Shown here in pieces: positions 1 to 11,166 of a stretch of 64,000 nucleotides of DNA. Every line of letters starts with the position of its first letter. Within the stretch, counting starts at the first letter, position 1. The position numbers were made by a program, and so were the translations under genes. Under the pieces are notes generated by a model. It did not search any database, was not told the origin of the DNA, and saw only the letters and a list, made by a program, of their open reading frames with translations. The DNA is from Saccharina japonica. Lineage: Eukaryota > Sar > Phaeophyceae > Laminariales > Laminariaceae. The stretch covers positions 272,070 through 336,069 of the forward strand of contig MEHQ01002749.1 of assembly GCA_008828725.1 (NCBI GenBank). Reading direction: 5' to 3'.

Positions 1-205
1 AAGCAGCCCAACACATCACCCATAATTTATTTGGTGGAAAATAACATGCTACCCGACGAACGATCCCATGGCTTAACTTAACTATTCAATGAAAATCAAC
101 CATTGCAACACGATGATGAAAGTTCGATGGTTTTGGGTCAAGGCGTCCGATTATTCAGAAATAACTTGAGCCAAACAAAATGCTACCTCTATCGCACCAC
201 CCGTC
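1..205 (+). mobile_element. MITE, 4-bp-TSD family, left end outside window
   Basis: Shares the internal order of the family: ATGCTACCCGACGAAC near 47, and CCATGGCTTAAC near 66. A decayed right terminus GCTACCTCTATCGCACC ends at CCCGTC, 205. Confidence 0.55.
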
Positions 206-560
206 CCCCGGAAAATGACTTCATTTGCATCGCGCATACATACTACATGGAAAACAAAACGAAGAACATTTCACGTTAACCAAGGCATTACAAAAACAAA
301 ACACTTACACACGCCCACCCCACCTTCTGAAGATGTCTCATATATAATGTAGAAACAACAAAAAATAATTTCATACCAACTTGAGACATGAATTACTGAA
401 TACCACGCGTACCCCCCCCCCCCCCCCTTCCGCTTCTGAACAGTGGGTTTTTGTTTTTCGCATGGGGTCTTACGTTCCTAGTCCGATGTTCTTATCTAAA
501 TCTGGAAACCCAAGTGAGAGTGTTTACCAGGTTCCGACACGAGAAAATGCTCTTTTCTAA
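206..560. other. No feature except a C run
   Basis: C homopolymer at about 412-427. Otherwise AT-rich sequence without a convincing frame. Confidence 0.5.
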
Positions 561-719
561 CAACTTCATGGTGGTCATAAGGTTCGAACTGACGACCACT
601 ACAACCAAAACATGTCCCTCCGTCCACGCCATCAGCCCGTTCGGCTAGTACAACACTGGTAACATGTTATTTAACCGGATACCCAGCCAATCTAAGCCTT
701 GTCACACTCTGGCTACAGT

Positions 720-793
720 ATTGGGTGGATTCGAACTCCGGACATCAACTCTTGGAATCGTTCGGGGTTACCACTAGACCATCGGGGCGACAG
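720..793 (-). mobile_element. tRNA-like SINE head
   Basis: On the minus strand: TCGCCCCGATGGTCTAGTGG (A box TGGTCTAGTGG) and B box GAGTTCGAATCCACCC. It lacks a foldable acceptor stem and the usual body, so it is a SINE fragment, not a tRNA. A second, weaker head on the same strand lies at about 565-640 (B box CAGTTCGAACC). Confidence 0.5.
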
Positions 794-969
794 ATGCGCT
801 GTTTTGTACAAATACACGGGTAGGTATACAACAAACAAACAGCTGTGGTTATGCTGTTACGTTGTGCGTACAGCAGCGAAGCGGTGAGTTTTTTTTTTTT
901 TCGCCCCGGCGAACGAACGGACATTGGTTTGTTTTTCATTTTCATTTCATTTAGTGATTGAGATACCCG

Positions 970-1165
970 GCGTTCAGCGGTAGAGCGCTACATTCTGAAC
1001 GCAGGGTCCAGGGTTCGGATCTCCCGAAGATGGTCTGTTTCTTCCCTTTACAAAATCTAGCCCTGTGCGTGCTGCTTCTTGATTCTAGCATCCGGAGACA
1101 AAAGCGAGAGCACCCAACTGATACTATCATGTTATCATCAACGATCTGATAAGAAGGCATTATTT
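970..1165 (+). mobile_element. SINE-like element with tRNA-Gln-like head
   Basis: Head with A box CAGCGGTAGAGCGC, anticodon-loop-like TTCTGAA (CTG, Gln) and B box GGGTTCGGATCTCCC. The anticodon stem has mismatches, so it is not a working tRNA. The extent of the tail is uncertain. It belongs to a different family from the GGTCGCCC SINEs. Confidence 0.4.
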
Positions 1166-1527
1166 TCTATATGCCTTTGCCCTGGATCTTTCCATATAGA
1201 TCGCGGTGGTTACCTTGGCTTTATACAGGTCAGGTATCGTTTGGTCCTCCAGTTTCTCGTGTAGCTTTTAATAGCGTTTTTCATATACCGACGTACGTCA
1301 ATTCCGTCTCTCTTGATCTAGATGTACCATTAAACTTCGACGAAAATCTATGTGAACAAAATCAAGACACGTACGGCATCCGCCACACTAAGCAGCCCAG
1401 GCTGCTGTCGTATAAGATGCGCACGCACGCCTCTAGCATGGCTATTGCCATAGCCTACAACGATCTGCATAGACCCCACGACATGTCATAGATGTGTTCT
1501 GCTTCGTACTGCCGTCCAGTTCTAATA

Positions 1528-1850
1528 CGGTCGCCCCGGTGGTCTAACTGGTAGCCACGAAGCCTGTAGGGCCGGACGTCGAGGGTTCGATTCTCCCAAT
1601 GGAGGTTTTTATTCTCAAATGACACCGACTGTCGAGAGCACATATTATAGCGTGGGTAAGCAAAATTCGACGAAAGTTGACGATGGAAGAAAGTGCTGAA
1701 ATCTTCTCGCGGTAAAAACCAAGGCAAGAACCGTAGTGGGGGAGGAGGGAGAGGAGCCTACTTTATGACCCCGGATCTGAGTTACGACTAGGGAGGGAGA
1801 AAGACGGAAGTGCGAAGATAATGAATGGGATGGAAAAACAAAAACAAAAA
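1528..1850 (+). mobile_element. tRNA-headed SINE
   Basis: Head CGGTCGCCCCGGTGGTCTAA with A box TGGTCTAACTGG and a near-perfect B box GGGTTCGATTCTCC at 1583. Body and 3' end AATGGGATGGAAAAACAAAA as in the other copies. Confidence 0.8.
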
Positions 1851-1949
1851 AACATGCTACTGCGCTGTAAGCGGTGATCCTACAACCTTCTTGTTGCCGA
1901 ATACGTTGGTATACTGCATCGTTATCTACAATTAATGGACATGTATATA

Positions 1950-2129
1950 CAGTAGGGGTCCCTCTATAATGCCGGCTTAATAATGCCGGTGCCCGATATA
2001 TTGCCGGTGAAATCGCTTGGCACAGATGGGATTTAACCAGTTTATCAGTGTGCGGAATAATGCCGGTGCCCGCTATAATGCCGGTATCGAGGCCTGGCAC
2101 ACATCAGCATTATAGAGGGACCACTACTG
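1950..2129. mobile_element. pogo/Tigger-like MITE (TA target)
   Basis: 180 bp. Ends CAGTAGGGGTCCCTCTATAA and the complement of TTATAGAGGGACCACTACTG, flanked by TA on both sides (1948-1949, 2130-2131). CAGT termini with a GGTCCCTCTATAAT core and TA duplication are typical of the pogo branch of Tc1/mariner. The interior repeats ATAATGCCGGTGCCCG. No transposase. Confidence 0.8.
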
Positions 2130-2161
2130 TACCACCTCATTCTTCATGCATTCGTTATTGC

Positions 2162-2261
2162 CGGGGGACCATAGTAAATAGGACTTACGGTAGACACAAA
2201 AACCTACATATTTCAATATTTTTAGTAACAATAATTGGTCCTATTTACTATCGTCCTCCGT
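2162..2261. mobile_element. Short palindromic MITE
   Basis: About 100 bp with inverted ends around ATAGTAAATAGGAC (2171) and GTCCTATTTACTAT (2238). AT-rich middle. Family not recognised. Confidence 0.55.
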
Positions 2262-2330
2262 AAGAGTATTAGTTCGTTCGAACGACCTCCTGCACCCATA
2301 TTATGGCCTATTCGCCATTGGGGCGGAGAA

Positions 2331-2535
2331 GTTTTTTTTTTTTTTTTTTTCCCATCCCATTTATTATCTTCGCCCTTCCTTTCTCTCTTCTTCCTCGTCG
2401 TAACATAGATCCGGGGTCGCTAAGATGGCCGTTCTCCCTCCGCCCCCACTACGAGCACGGTTGTTTGCCTTGCATTTTTATCGCGAGAAGATTTCAGCAC
2501 TTTCTTCCCTTGTCAACTCTCGTCGAAATGGAGCC
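2331..2535 (-). mobile_element. SINE body, 5'-truncated
   Basis: Read on the minus strand: body words GCTGAAATCTTCTCGCGAT and GATAATAAATGGGATGGG followed by a long A tail (T run at 2332-2350 on the plus strand). The tRNA head is missing. Confidence 0.75.
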
Positions 2536-2626
2536 TCAAGGTATCTACTGGAGCACTTCATATCTCGAGTGTAATCGGAGCATCGAGTACTGCCGGCCTA
2601 TAAGAGTATACTACGTGTACTGGTAC

Positions 2627-2806
2627 AGTACAGGACATATAATAAGAAACAGGAAATTTGGTTCAGGCTGGATTTCTTATTTGAAAGACGGCGCGTTTTA
2701 CACTATATTCATAATAACGACTCCCGAGTTTCTCACTTTCCTCTCTAGACATCAGCCTGGATTTCTTATCAGCACCTGTTTCGCATTACAGTAGGTGTCC
2801 CGTACT
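2627..2806. mobile_element. Palindromic MITE, AGTACAGGACA family
   Basis: Ends AGTACAGGACATATAATAAG and the complement of AGTAGGTGTCCCGTACT, with inner arms carrying AGGCTGGATTTCTTAT and CAGCCTGGATTTCTTAT. A second copy is at 4132-4309. Confidence 0.55.
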
Positions 2807-2904
2807 TGGATGAGGAGTACTGATGATGACTGACCCGAATACTGAGAGCACTATAGGAATAAGAGCGGTATATAGAACCCCTGGTACAAGCAGCAGTAGT
2901 AGCA

Positions 2905-3084
2905 CACTACCGGCCCTCTCCTAAGAAAGTGCCCCACAAGAAACTCAGCCTAAACATTACGGGGAAAACAAGAAAGTCGACAGCGATTACACTGAAGTTA
3001 CTGTAGTGTAGGACACACCCCTTTCTCAAATAAGAAAGTCAGCCGAAGCTCGATTTCTGGTTTCTTATGAGCGGGCCGGTACTA
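2905..3084. mobile_element. MITE with CACTACCGGCCC ends, copy 1
   Basis: Inverted ends CACTACCGGCCCTCTC and GAGCGGGCCGGTACT. About 180 bp, closely similar throughout to 8922-9096, including CCTAAACATTACGGGG. Confidence 0.65.
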
Positions 3085-3211
3085 ACTGCTGTCGTGCATT
3101 ATTCGAAGAAAAAACAACTCTTCACCCTTTCAGAACTGCCAAACTTAACCCACACTAATTCCAAATAGTTGATACCCAAAAACGGGGGGACTCGTTCTTA
3201 ATCCTTATAGG

Positions 3212-3280
3212 ACTGGAGTCCCGTTTTGGGGACAAATTACTTAGAATTAGAGTGGTTTGTCCCCAAAACGGGACTGCAGT
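3212..3280. repeat. 25-bp hairpin
   Basis: AGTCCCGTTTTGGGGACAAA pairs with TTTGTCCCCAAAACGGGACT with at most one mismatch. A partial third copy, TTTTGTCCCCTCAAACGGGG, is near 3560. The hairpin ends a few bases before the MITE at 3285. Confidence 0.7.
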
Positions 3281-3284
3281 AGAC

Positions 3285-3541
3285 GACGCGTGCCACGGTA
3301 GATGTGGCACTTTTTGGATGCATCGTTTTCTGAACGATCGGGCTCCTTTTAGTAACCCAAATTCGTCGGACTTTCATTTTTGTGCTGGCGAATAATGCTC
3401 CAGAGTATACTTCGGTCATGAGATTTCTCATCCGGCAGCACTTTTATTTTCCTCCAAAATCATTTTTTTCGGTGAGGTATGACACCCCTTAAGCGAGGAG
3501 CTCAGAAAAAAACATGGTGCACCTCTATCGTAGCATGCGTC
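3285..3541 (-). mobile_element. MITE, 4-bp-TSD family (exact TSD AGAC)
   Basis: 257 bp. Starts GACGCGTGCCACGGTAGA and ends CTATCGTAGCATGCGTC. AGAC flanks it at 3281-3284 and 3542-3545. Internal words match other copies in reverse orientation (GAGCTCAGAAAAAAACATGG). Non-coding. Confidence 0.85.
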
Positions 3542-4131
3542 AGACCACACTAATTCGAAGTATTTTGTCCCCTCAAACGGGGGACCGGTTCCACATCATG
3601 GGGGTGGGTGTGCGATCTCGAAATTGCTCGAAACTTTTACAGGGGCATATCGGGTCGGCACATTTGGCATGCCTCATCGTGTGAGACGAAGAACCACATC
3701 ATACATCATGAGGGTCATGTGCAAAGCCTCCTGCGCGTTCTAAGCAGCGCTTTTACCTATCGGAGTCGCATGCCGAGAGACAGTTCTTAAGGGGTAAGAG
3801 TAAAATGCTCGCAGTGCTCAGATTGTCGAGATCATTCATTCCACCTTCAAATATTTCGAATAGTACCTTCACACTTCACACTTCCGAACTACGACTGGCG
3901 TTACTTTGCGTACTCAAGTTACCATCCTTGAAAGAAATTAGCCCAAATTCCCACTCGTGGGACCATCCCTATCTCCTTCCTGCGTTAAAAAAATGAACGA
4001 TGGGATTATCGAAACGGTGCACAGATTGCCAAAGTATCCGTTGTACATATATATCAGTCTCGGAATACGTTGAGTACTCGAATCGGTATCCCGATGTACA
4101 GAAAATGCAAGTCCAAATACGGCGGGTACAG
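3542..4131. other. No feature seen
   Basis: Apart from a partial hairpin arm near 3560, nothing recognisable. Confidence 0.5.
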
Positions 4132-4309
4132 GTACAGGACACCTAATAAGAAACAGGCGAATAAGAAATCCAGGCTGGTATTTCAAATATAAAAAGAAAT
4201 TCGGGAGCCGTTTTATCTTGAAATTAGTGTACCAAGCACCCTCTCTGAAACAATAAACCCAGCCTGGACCAGATTTCCTGTTTCTTGTTATTAATAGATG
4301 TCCTGCACT
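4132..4309. mobile_element. Palindromic MITE, AGTACAGGACA family
   Basis: Ends GTACAGGACACCTAATAAG and TTATTAATAGATGTCCTGC, inner arms AAATCCAGGCTGG and CCAGCCTGGACCAGATTT. Related to 2627-2806. Confidence 0.55.
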
Positions 4310-4411
4310 TTACACGAAGCATGTCTCTACTATCTTCACTCTCGGCCACTGGGAGAATCTGCGCCAAGCTGCCTGTAACATTTAGTAGGCTATGTACGTA
4401 CATACCTGATT

Positions 4412-5036
4412 GGGCAGCGGCCAAAAACAGGTACACCTGGTCCGTTCGGGGCCAAAAACAGGTACATACTATAATCAAGTTTAAAACGCACCCCACGAAC
4501 CTGCCGTTCCTTGCAATGCAAAGTAGAGTTTTTCATGCTCTTCGTGCTCGCCCGGTGGCTACGTACGATTAACTGCTATTAATAGTACGAGGAACGAACG
4601 CCTGCTGCTGTATTCTCCCTCTCAACTTTTGCGACACCCCTGGTATTCCAAGTCAACCACAATCCCGAAGGGGATCCTTCTATCTCGTATTATTTCGGCA
4701 GAGGTGTGCAGGCAGATATGTGTGTGTGTCGCTCGAGTGGCGTGTAGTGCGAGGTGCGAAGGGAGAAGGGGGTCTCTGCGTACGTCGGCATTTGTATAGG
4801 GGGCATAGTGTGGAACTATGAAGAGCTTCTGATTGGCTTAAAAACGACAAAAAAAAGGTGAAAGTCAAGCAGAGTAGACAAAATCAGGTATACCTGGGTT
4901 TTGAAGAGGCAAAAACCGGTGCAACGAGTTTTGGACCAATGGCAGCGCACGTGGAGTGCGTTTTTTACTTGGTTTTAAGTATGTACCTGATTTTGGCCGC
5001 AAATGGACGAGGTATACCTTTTTTTGGCCGCTGCCC
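4412..5036. mobile_element. Mutator-like (MULE) non-autonomous element
   Basis: 625 bp. Long terminal inverted repeats of roughly 90 bp begin GGGCAGCGGCCAAAAACAGG and end TTTTTTTGGCCGCTGCCC. A perfect 9-bp duplication TACCTGATT flanks it (4403-4411, 5037-5045). Long TIRs plus 9-bp TSD identify the Mutator superfamily. No transposase. Related TIR halves occur at about 38100-38230, 40740-40980, 53850-53990 and 55480-55690. Confidence 0.85.
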
Positions 5037-5281
5037 TACCTGATTTGTTTACGTACACAACCATGGTAGAATGCTCGATCCGAGTGTGTGTGTGTTCTTC
5101 ACATTAAACCTTCCTTTCTACCCGTCGACATCCAGCACACGAGTACGAGTATACAAAAAAAAGCTCGATCCGAGTATACAAGAAAGAAATGTTAAGGTTG
5201 CAAGAATGATGAATTGTGATAAAACAAAATCGATCTCACTCGAAAAGCTTCGGTCTATTTCATGTTTTGCACTATTAATAT

Positions 5282-6211
5282 CAGGGATGCGTATTTCCCG
5301 GTAGCGGTAATTACCCGAAATTAATAGGGCTCGAGGTAGTGTTTTTTTCAGAGGAAATTATTGTTTTGTTCCCCATCCCCGGGTAAATAACCCCTCCATA
5401 TAGAATGGAAACCCCCGTTTTTTGTTTTTTTTCAACGCTGCCAAGCTGTGCAGCAGAGCAGAGCGCTACGTAGGCACCCACAGACCCCTGCTATACCACA
5501 CAGATAGTATGCAGAGAAACTGGATGTTACGGGGAGCGGAATCATCGAAGGAATGTACTAATACAAAATATAATCGTATATAAAAAATATGAGCTAACAT
5601 ATTCGAATGGAAAGGGTGAACTCGGCGCGGATGCAGCTGGGACGCTGCGATTTCGTCGAGGCGTCCAGCGTCCACGTTTACAGTTTTTAGTCGCGGATAA
5701 GGTCGCGATCGCTACACGCGTACGAAGCAGCGCACTGCTGTAACTGCGCACTTCCTGCTTCGCACTTTGTGTGTTGCTGGTTTACCTCGCGACATAAATA
5801 TATTCGTACATGAGAGATCGCTATCAGCACTACGGCAGGAGTCCTATTATTCCTGCAGGACGGAATCAACGAGGACATGAACAAGTGGAAAATCAACTGA
5901 AACCGATGATAATTTATTTACCCAAGCACTTGCGTTGTGCGCAACTGCTACCTATTACTGTGTACCTCGTGGTGCAGGTAGAGTGTAGCGTGAAAATCAT
6001 CAAAAATGGCTGTCCGAAGGCCTGAACGAATCTTGTACTTGTGCTTCATGTAGTGCATGGGCCACCCGGGGATGATAATTTTTGTCCCCCCCCAAAAAAT
6101 TACGCCCTTTTTTCCTCGAATGAGAGAAAATAGGGAAAACATTTTGGAAAGGCTGAAAAAGGCTGTTTCCCGGTAATTTTTGGGTTCCGGGTGAGGAAAT
6201 ACGCATCCCTG
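5282..6211. mobile_element. hAT-like non-autonomous element
   Basis: 930 bp. Ends CAGGGATGCGTATTTCC and GGAAATACGCATCCCTG are perfect inverted repeats, with a perfect 8-bp duplication ATTAATAT (5274-5281, 6212-6219). CAGGG ends with 8-bp TSD are the hAT signature. The interior shows only short frames. Confidence 0.9.
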
Positions 6212-6219
6212 ATTAATAT

Positions 6220-7180
6220 GACATACACCTTCGTAGGAACAGACAGATTACATTACAATGAGGAGATATTTGATGCTGAGAAGGGCGCTAGCCCTTCGAA
6301 GCATCAATAGATGCTCTTCCTAATGGGTTGGGTATGTGCCCGTGGGGGTGTAACCCCCTGGTCGCGAACGGACACAAACGGACAAAAAACAGTTCTGAAA
6401 GCTGCCGCAGCGTGGCTTTATTTAACGAAAGCTTAATATTGAGGTTTGTCTGTCCCTCGCACTTCGTCTGCACTTCGCACTTCGTTCGCTTTGTTTTTTT
6501 TTGGCGCGCGACGCGTACACTGAACCGATTCAGACACGCTCGGGACTGATAGAGGCCCGCGATTTGTGCCGACCGTCCTGTGCTATTCGTGTCGAAAGCC
6601 GTGCCAAGATCGGAGAGCTAGGCGGTAGTGACTGCCCTAAACTGTTGCCAGTACCAAATTGTGTCACTGGGATTTCTCGGCAGTAGAGCAAACTAGCAGT
6701 AGTATATAGCAACGATGAGGAGACATGTCAAGCAAGGCAAAACATGCGCTGTCAAGGGTGTAGGGTGGCGTGTTCCACACTAAAAACTAGTTGTTTGGTG
6801 ACAGTCACGGCATGTCAAGGCTGTCAAGGGTTGAAACTGAAGACCACATTTCTCGGCAGTAGAGCAACAACGGTGATGATCGGACGAGAAGAGGAAGACC
6901 ATCATCGCACACAGCACACACACCACCATCACCAGCAAACACCACAACGACGACCATCACCACCACCGCCACCACCCCTGCCCCACGAGCCGCAGGAGCA
7001 CCAGAAGTTGTTGTTGCTCGTAGTGGCTGGTGGTGGTTGGTGGTGGCTTCGTCCCGTGGTTTGGTGGTGGTTCCTGGTACGCACTCGTTCAGCAGCAGCA
7101 GCATTTTGTTTTTTTTGTCCATCCCATTTCTTATCTGCTGCTGCTGCTGAGAGATGCAGAAAACAAAAAGACAATAAAAC
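6220..7180. other. Low-complexity stretch, no gene
   Basis: CAC/ACC-rich and GTG-rich runs at 6900-7080. A direct repeat TTTCTCGGCAGTAGAGCAA at 6672 and 6849. Open frames here are low-complexity artefacts. Confidence 0.6.
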
Positions 7181-7700
7181 ACGATTTCTGAAATGATACA
7201 GATTTTACGAAATACGAGCAAAAAGACAATACAAATAAAAACGAATTCTGAAATGATTCAGATTTCTTAGTTTGCATTTTTCTCTGTACAAGGTTTTTGC
7301 GCTGACACGCATCGCTTAACAATAAATGTTGGTGGGTGGTGTTGGTGATTGTAGGACTACCAGCCCAGGGACCAACCGACCTGATACCTGATAAAGATTT
7401 TACAAAATACGAGCAAAAAGATCATACAACAAAAACGAATTATGAAATGATTCAGATGTATTTGTTTACTGGTACATTTTTCTCTGTACTCGTACAAGGT
7501 TTTTGCGCTGACACGCATCGCTTAATTAACAGTAAATGTTGGTGGGTGGTGTTGGTGATTGTGGGACTACCAGCCGAGGGACCAACCGACCAACCCAGTA
7601 AATCTCTCACCCACCACGCACACCCATCAATTACCTGCCGGTCAGTAAAAAAAGGTTTATGTGCTGACCCAAATCGCTTAGAATAAAAAACGATCCCATC
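7180..7700 (+). repeat. Tandem repeat of about 206 bp
   Basis: TTTTTGCGCTGACACGCATC recurs at 7294 and 7500, and as a diverged third at about 7655. TGGTGGGTGGTGTTGGTGAT follows each of the first two. Confidence 0.75.
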
Positions 7701-8429
7701 AATGACAATTAATTGCAGGAACACAGCAAAAAGAGAAGAGCCGCCAACGCAGTAGCTTAATGCAGTTAGGAGTTTGACCACTTGAAGGCGTCTGTCACGC
7801 TCCTCATTCCCACCGTTCTTGTATGAATATGATATCACACAAATATGTTTGACTTTGTATTGAATTTTTTTCGACGCAACCTGAGAACATTGATGAAAAT
7901 AGGGACATTCTGTTCGCCAGAGGAGATATCATTTCGTACATTCGTATATACGGTGGTATCATATCACACGTAGACGACGTTGTCTGAAGGCTGCAGAAAC
8001 AGATCTTGATTTATCACTACGTACATCGTACACAGACAGCAGTACGAAGTCAATAATTTCAAGCAATTTGTCCCCAGAACGCGTGTCAAGTGCAGTTTTA
8101 AAAGGAAAAGGGCGAAAGAAAAATAAACTGACTCAAACCTTTGAAACGTCCCTCCCTACGTATCTATAATCTATACCAGGTATGTATATAATGGGGGTTT
8201 TATATATTTTGGAGTCGGATGGCTTGTATCATACCTACAGGATAACTGCACAGTATAGCCAGGTATACATACATGTTTATGTATGAAGTACTCGTACATG
8301 TAGGACGCAGCCACGTACATACACTCTATTAATAGAGACAACAGCAGCGACGTCTGAAGCGCTACACGAAGAACATCCCGCGCGTGGCTGTCTAATTTGC
8401 CTGGACAAATCAAATAGGTTGTACAGTCA

Positions 8430-8680
8430 GTACCTGATGTATCTCACCTGTGACATGGGAGTTCGCCCCAAGCCCTTCCACGAGCTCCTCTTTGATGTCC
8501 ATGTCGTTTGAAGTGCATTCGCTCACGAGTGGATCGCAGAGTCCATGGACAGCCGAAAGGCCTGCGTCAAGTATGTCTTCTTGGGCGCGGCGCCTTCCCA
8601 GTCCATCGCTTGGTGTCGACTCTCGGGCACGGGTCAAGGGTATCAAGGCTAGACCCAAAAGGTAGCCCCGCGACACCTTC
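8430..8680 (-). CDS. Possible single exon, unrecognised
   Basis: On the minus strand a GC-richer frame reads DGLGRRRAQEDILDAGLSAV and later DMDIKEELVEGLGANSHVTG, more protein-like than other frames nearby. It ends at CATCAGGTACTG, which would suit a splice donor. No start, no recognisable domain and no partner exon were found, so this is tentative. Confidence 0.2.
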
Positions 8681-8921
8681 ATCGCGTGTTGTTGCCGTGG
8701 CGTGGTGCAGGGTGACGCCTACAACACTTCTACTTGACCGAATGAGAGAGTGGAGGCAAGCACCCTGTTCTGTGCTTTGCTGGCATTTATCAACTTTCAC
8801 ACTTTCACACTTGTCTGTTCATTACTCGCACGTATGGATGAATGTCGAAACGTCGATACGCGTATTTGCGCGTATGGCCATTCCGCCGTGAGCAAACTAA
8901 ATATTTTAATTTACTGGTATA

Positions 8922-9096
8922 CACTACCGGCCCTCTCACACGAAAGTGCCCCACAAGAAACTAAGCCTAAACATTACGGGGGAAATAAGAAAGTCGACAG
9001 CTATTATACTGAATTTAGTGTGGAACACACCCCTTTCTCAAATAAGAAAGTCAGGCTAAGCCCGATTTATGGTTTCTTATGAGCGGGCCGGTACTG
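8922..9096. mobile_element. MITE with CACTACCGGCCC ends, copy 2
   Basis: Same ends and interior as 2905-3084 (AGTGCCCCACAAGAAACT, CACACCCCTTTCTCAAATAA). Non-coding. Confidence 0.65.
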
Positions 9097-9654
9097 TTGT
9101 AATAATATTGACTTTATGATTTTAATTTTCATCAATGAACCTCGATATAGAAACGCCTCCTTCATGCATCATCAGTGGAAACCCAAGGGAATGGACAATT
9201 GACATACATACATGCAGAGCAGCCACGATGAGCGTACTGGATGGAGCTCACAGCAGCGGTGGTAGTAGTTGTGATATCCCACAGCACCATCACCAGCAGC
9301 AGCAGCAGCAGCAGCAGCAGTTTTACCGTACTGTAGTATATTGAAAGCACAAAGCGCAAAGCGCACACTCCAGTTTGCAGATCACACTAAATAAATACTG
9401 GTATTGTTTTACTGGTGTTTAGTTCATCAGGTTTTCATATTTTAGTACCACCACCCACCGTAGGAACTCCGCCATCCCGACCAACTCACTCAGCAGTGAA
9501 CATGCTGCACGCACTACTTCAAAGGTGGACTGGTACCGTATATATACACCATATATCACACTCAGCTTTTGTAAATATGGGTTTCGAGGAAATCCTCCAT
9601 CTTGCAAGCAGCTGCTGCTGTTTGTTTGTTGTTGTTTTCTAATAAATATATAAT
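9097..9654. other. Intergenic, with CAG run
   Basis: A CAG trinucleotide run at 9295-9320 (about nine units). No gene recognised. Confidence 0.6.
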
Positions 9655-9861
9655 GCATTCGATGGCACAATTCGATGCGAGTCGACGAGGGAAGGAAAGG
9701 CTGAAGTCTTCTCGCGATAAAAATGCAAGGCAAGAACCGTAGTGGGGGAGGAGGGAGAGGAGCCTACTTTGTGACCCCGGATCTGAGTTACGACTAGGGA
9801 GGAGAGAGAAAGGAAGGGCGAAGATAATAAATGGGATGGACAAAAAAAAAAAAAAAAAAAT
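9655..9861 (+). mobile_element. SINE body, 5'-truncated
   Basis: Same body (GTCTTCTCGCGATAAAAATG, CCCCGGATCTGAGTTACGAC) ending AATAAATGGGATGGAC and an A run of 18. No head. Confidence 0.8.
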
Positions 9862-10775
9862 GGATTTATTATGTTTGTTTTCTCGCTCAAACCGATATTT
9901 GTTATTGGTTGCGGAAAGCCGGGGATGCCTATGAATCATCCCGGGGGGTATCTTCTGATATGTCCCCTGATTTTTTTCCGTATAGGCCGTACGTATCACA
10001 GACAATAAATAAGCAGAATTCGCGGATTTATGGGTTCATACGCACTACTACTATTAATATTAATTCTGCTGTATGTTTCATGTCTGACCCGCCTTCCTCG
10101 TCGTATATATTATTTCGTAGCTTGTTCTGGCTTGTTTTGTAAAAATCAGTGTAAAAATGACGTTGCCAAACTTTTTTTACTTTCCCTCTCTTCCTTATTT
10201 GCGGAATTCCTGTATGAATACATAACTGGGTGGTCGATTTTTTTTTTCGACATCTCACAGAAATTTTTGTTCGTTATGGGGGGGGGGGTTACTAAAACCA
10301 AGTGAAAAAAATGAAAATAAGGTTATTTTTTTTCCCATTTTCATGTTTCATCATGTGATCACAACGGTTGCAACGGTTTTCTATTCCGACCTCTGGGGGT
10401 GTGGTGTGTCGTTTCCTCTTTTTTCTGGACGCCCCTGGTAAGTCTACATTATTATGACACGTTAGGTCTAAATATCATTTTTTTCAAAAACGTCGCGTGC
10501 AGGTGGAGGTTCGGACCATCCATTGCACTTGATTCGGCATCAACCCGATAGCGTTTGGGCAACCATTGTTGGTTGTTGCCTTACATGGAATCAGAGAGAA
10601 CCTGTCACGAAAACATGATTATATACCAGGTACAAGGTACAGCAGTAGTACTATACGCATGTACAATATGTGTACTATGTAATTGTGTTCTTAGATGTCA
10701 ATTTTGAATTCACCACGGACGTATCTAACGTTAACAGCACTGCTGCTGTACTCTTCCTGTACGTCGTTCGTACTC
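9862..10775. other. No feature seen
   Basis: AT-rich, with homopolymer runs (G at 10277-10287). No convincing frame or terminal repeat. Confidence 0.5.
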
Positions 10776-11166
10776 TTTTTTTTTTTTTCTTCCCATCCCA
10801 TTTGGTGTTGGGTCGGGTCTTTCTTATCGAGCAACTTTTTTTCCGAAATTTCCAATACTTTATAAAAAAAAAAACAGGAAAAGCAGGAAAAACACGATTT
10901 ATTTGGAAAGTTTGGAATTTCACCAGAGGGCATAAATTGGAAATCTACACAATTGCGCAAAAAACAAATCTTGGAAAGTTTAGAAAAAAATTGCTTCGAT
11001 AAGAACGACTCGGCCTACGAGTAGTTTCCTCTCTCCTCCCCAGTCCCGACTCAGACCCAGGGCCACAATGCAGGCGCTTCCCCCTCCTCCCCACTACGGT
11101 TCGTGCCTTGATTTTTAATCGCGGGAAAACTACTTGTACAGCCTTCTTTTCCCGCGTCGACAACAT
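10776..11166 (-). mobile_element. SINE, interrupted and diverged
   Basis: On the minus strand, body words at 11010-11166 (AAATCAAGGCACGAACCGTA, GTCTGAGTCGGGACTGGGGA) and a tail TGGGATGGGAAGAAAAAA at 10776-10801 are separated by about 200 unrelated bases, so it is either interrupted or two pieces. Confidence 0.5.

Noticed and set aside
720..1050. True tRNA genes
   Set aside because: A and B boxes are present, but acceptor and anticodon stems do not pair well, and the same heads occur in SINE copies.
2810..2850. Hammerhead ribozyme core (CTGATGA)
   Set aside because: The second core box reads GAAT, not GAAA, and I found no consistent helices.
6744..7221. Open frames of 138-150 codons on both strands
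   Set aside because: They are poly-His/Pro/Gln and poly-Trp/Val stretches from CAC/GTG-rich DNA, with no domain and no conservation evidence.
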